Shown one piece after another: positions 43,212-43,220 of a DNA stretch of 43,220 bases. Position numbers and translations under genes: made by a program. How positions within the stretch are numbered: position 1 is the first letter of the stretch; every line of letters starts with the position of its first letter. Under the pieces are notes generated by a model. That model was not told where the DNA came from, did not search any database, and worked only from the letters and a program-made list of their open reading frames with translations. Origin of the DNA: Ramlibacter sp. Leaf400 (GTDB taxonomy: Bacteria; Pseudomonadota; Gammaproteobacteria; Burkholderiales; Burkholderiaceae_C); NCBI RefSeq assembly GCF_001424545.1, contig NZ_LMQL01000003.1, positions 229,558 to 272,777 of the forward strand. The letters are read 5' to 3'.

Positions 43212-43220
43212 CCCCCGAGA

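Overview
The window is about 43 kb of very GC-rich DNA with high third-position GC, almost gap-free coding and many ATGA/TGATG gene overlaps. It carries three orphan Bug/TctC-type solute receptors, and its right half has the order PHP phosphatase - EamA exporter - YciO - M50 protease - trpS. Together these point to a betaproteobacterium, most likely family Comamonadaceae (Ramlibacter/Variovorax-like). The family assignment is inference.

Region 1 (179-8448) is the most unusual part: a divergent cluster built around carrier-protein aminoacylation. Leftward are a DUF1839-type protein, an amino acid:[carrier protein] ligase (a stand-alone class II aminoacyl-tRNA synthetase catalytic core with its zinc ligands) and an acyl-CoA-dehydrogenase-like flavoprotein. 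Rightward are an AcpS-type phosphopantetheinyl transferase, an 85-residue carrier protein, a cytoplasmic glycoside hydrolase family 2 (beta-mannosidase-like) protein and a fused double alpha/beta hydrolase. Such ligases are known to charge glycine or alanine onto carrier proteins, but I know of no established end product. The cluster looks like a small pathway that charges, possibly oxidises, and off-loads an aminoacyl thioester.

Region 2 (8464-9692) has tRNA-Thr(CGU) with a terminator, a RelE/ParE-type toxin-antitoxin pair and a decayed, internally deleted pRiA4b ORF-3-like remnant. Region 3 (9751-14732) is a leftward operon (Bug receptor, FAD-dependent oxidoreductase, HCCA-isomerase-like protein) opposed by a GntR/UTRA regulator. 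A perfect dyad sits between the -35 and -10 of the operon promoter. A second, Tat-exported Bug receptor follows. Region 4 (14884-18257) encodes a secreted galactose/glyoxal-oxidase-like copper radical enzyme with three chitin-binding-like modules, translationally coupled to a HAF-repeat protein with a His-rich tail.

Region 5 (18437-19064) is a HigBA module. Region 6 (19236-27338) is a complete D-galactarate/D-glucarate to 2-oxoglutarate operon: FCD-type GntR regulator, KdgD, Bug receptor, GarD, GudD, 2-oxoglutarate semialdehyde dehydrogenase, plus a GarR-like reductase that this route does not need. Region 7 (27415-35729) holds a TPR + PRMT7-like arginine methyltransferase, a small unknown ORF, SapC, a CBS-domain hemolysin-type protein, ApaH, RhlE, a YpfJ-type metallopeptidase and pyroglutamyl peptidase. 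Region 8 (35757-42326) is core genome (PHP phosphatase, EamA, YciO, M50, TrpS with a DUF1508-like tail) and a convergent response regulator / histidine kinase pair.

Both ends of the window carry copies of the same structured dispersed repeat (about 1-160, 42378-42538, 42550-42636 and 43045-43103). Other inverted-repeat intergenic elements lie at 24868-24952, 32469-32568, 34049-34149 and 42790-42874.
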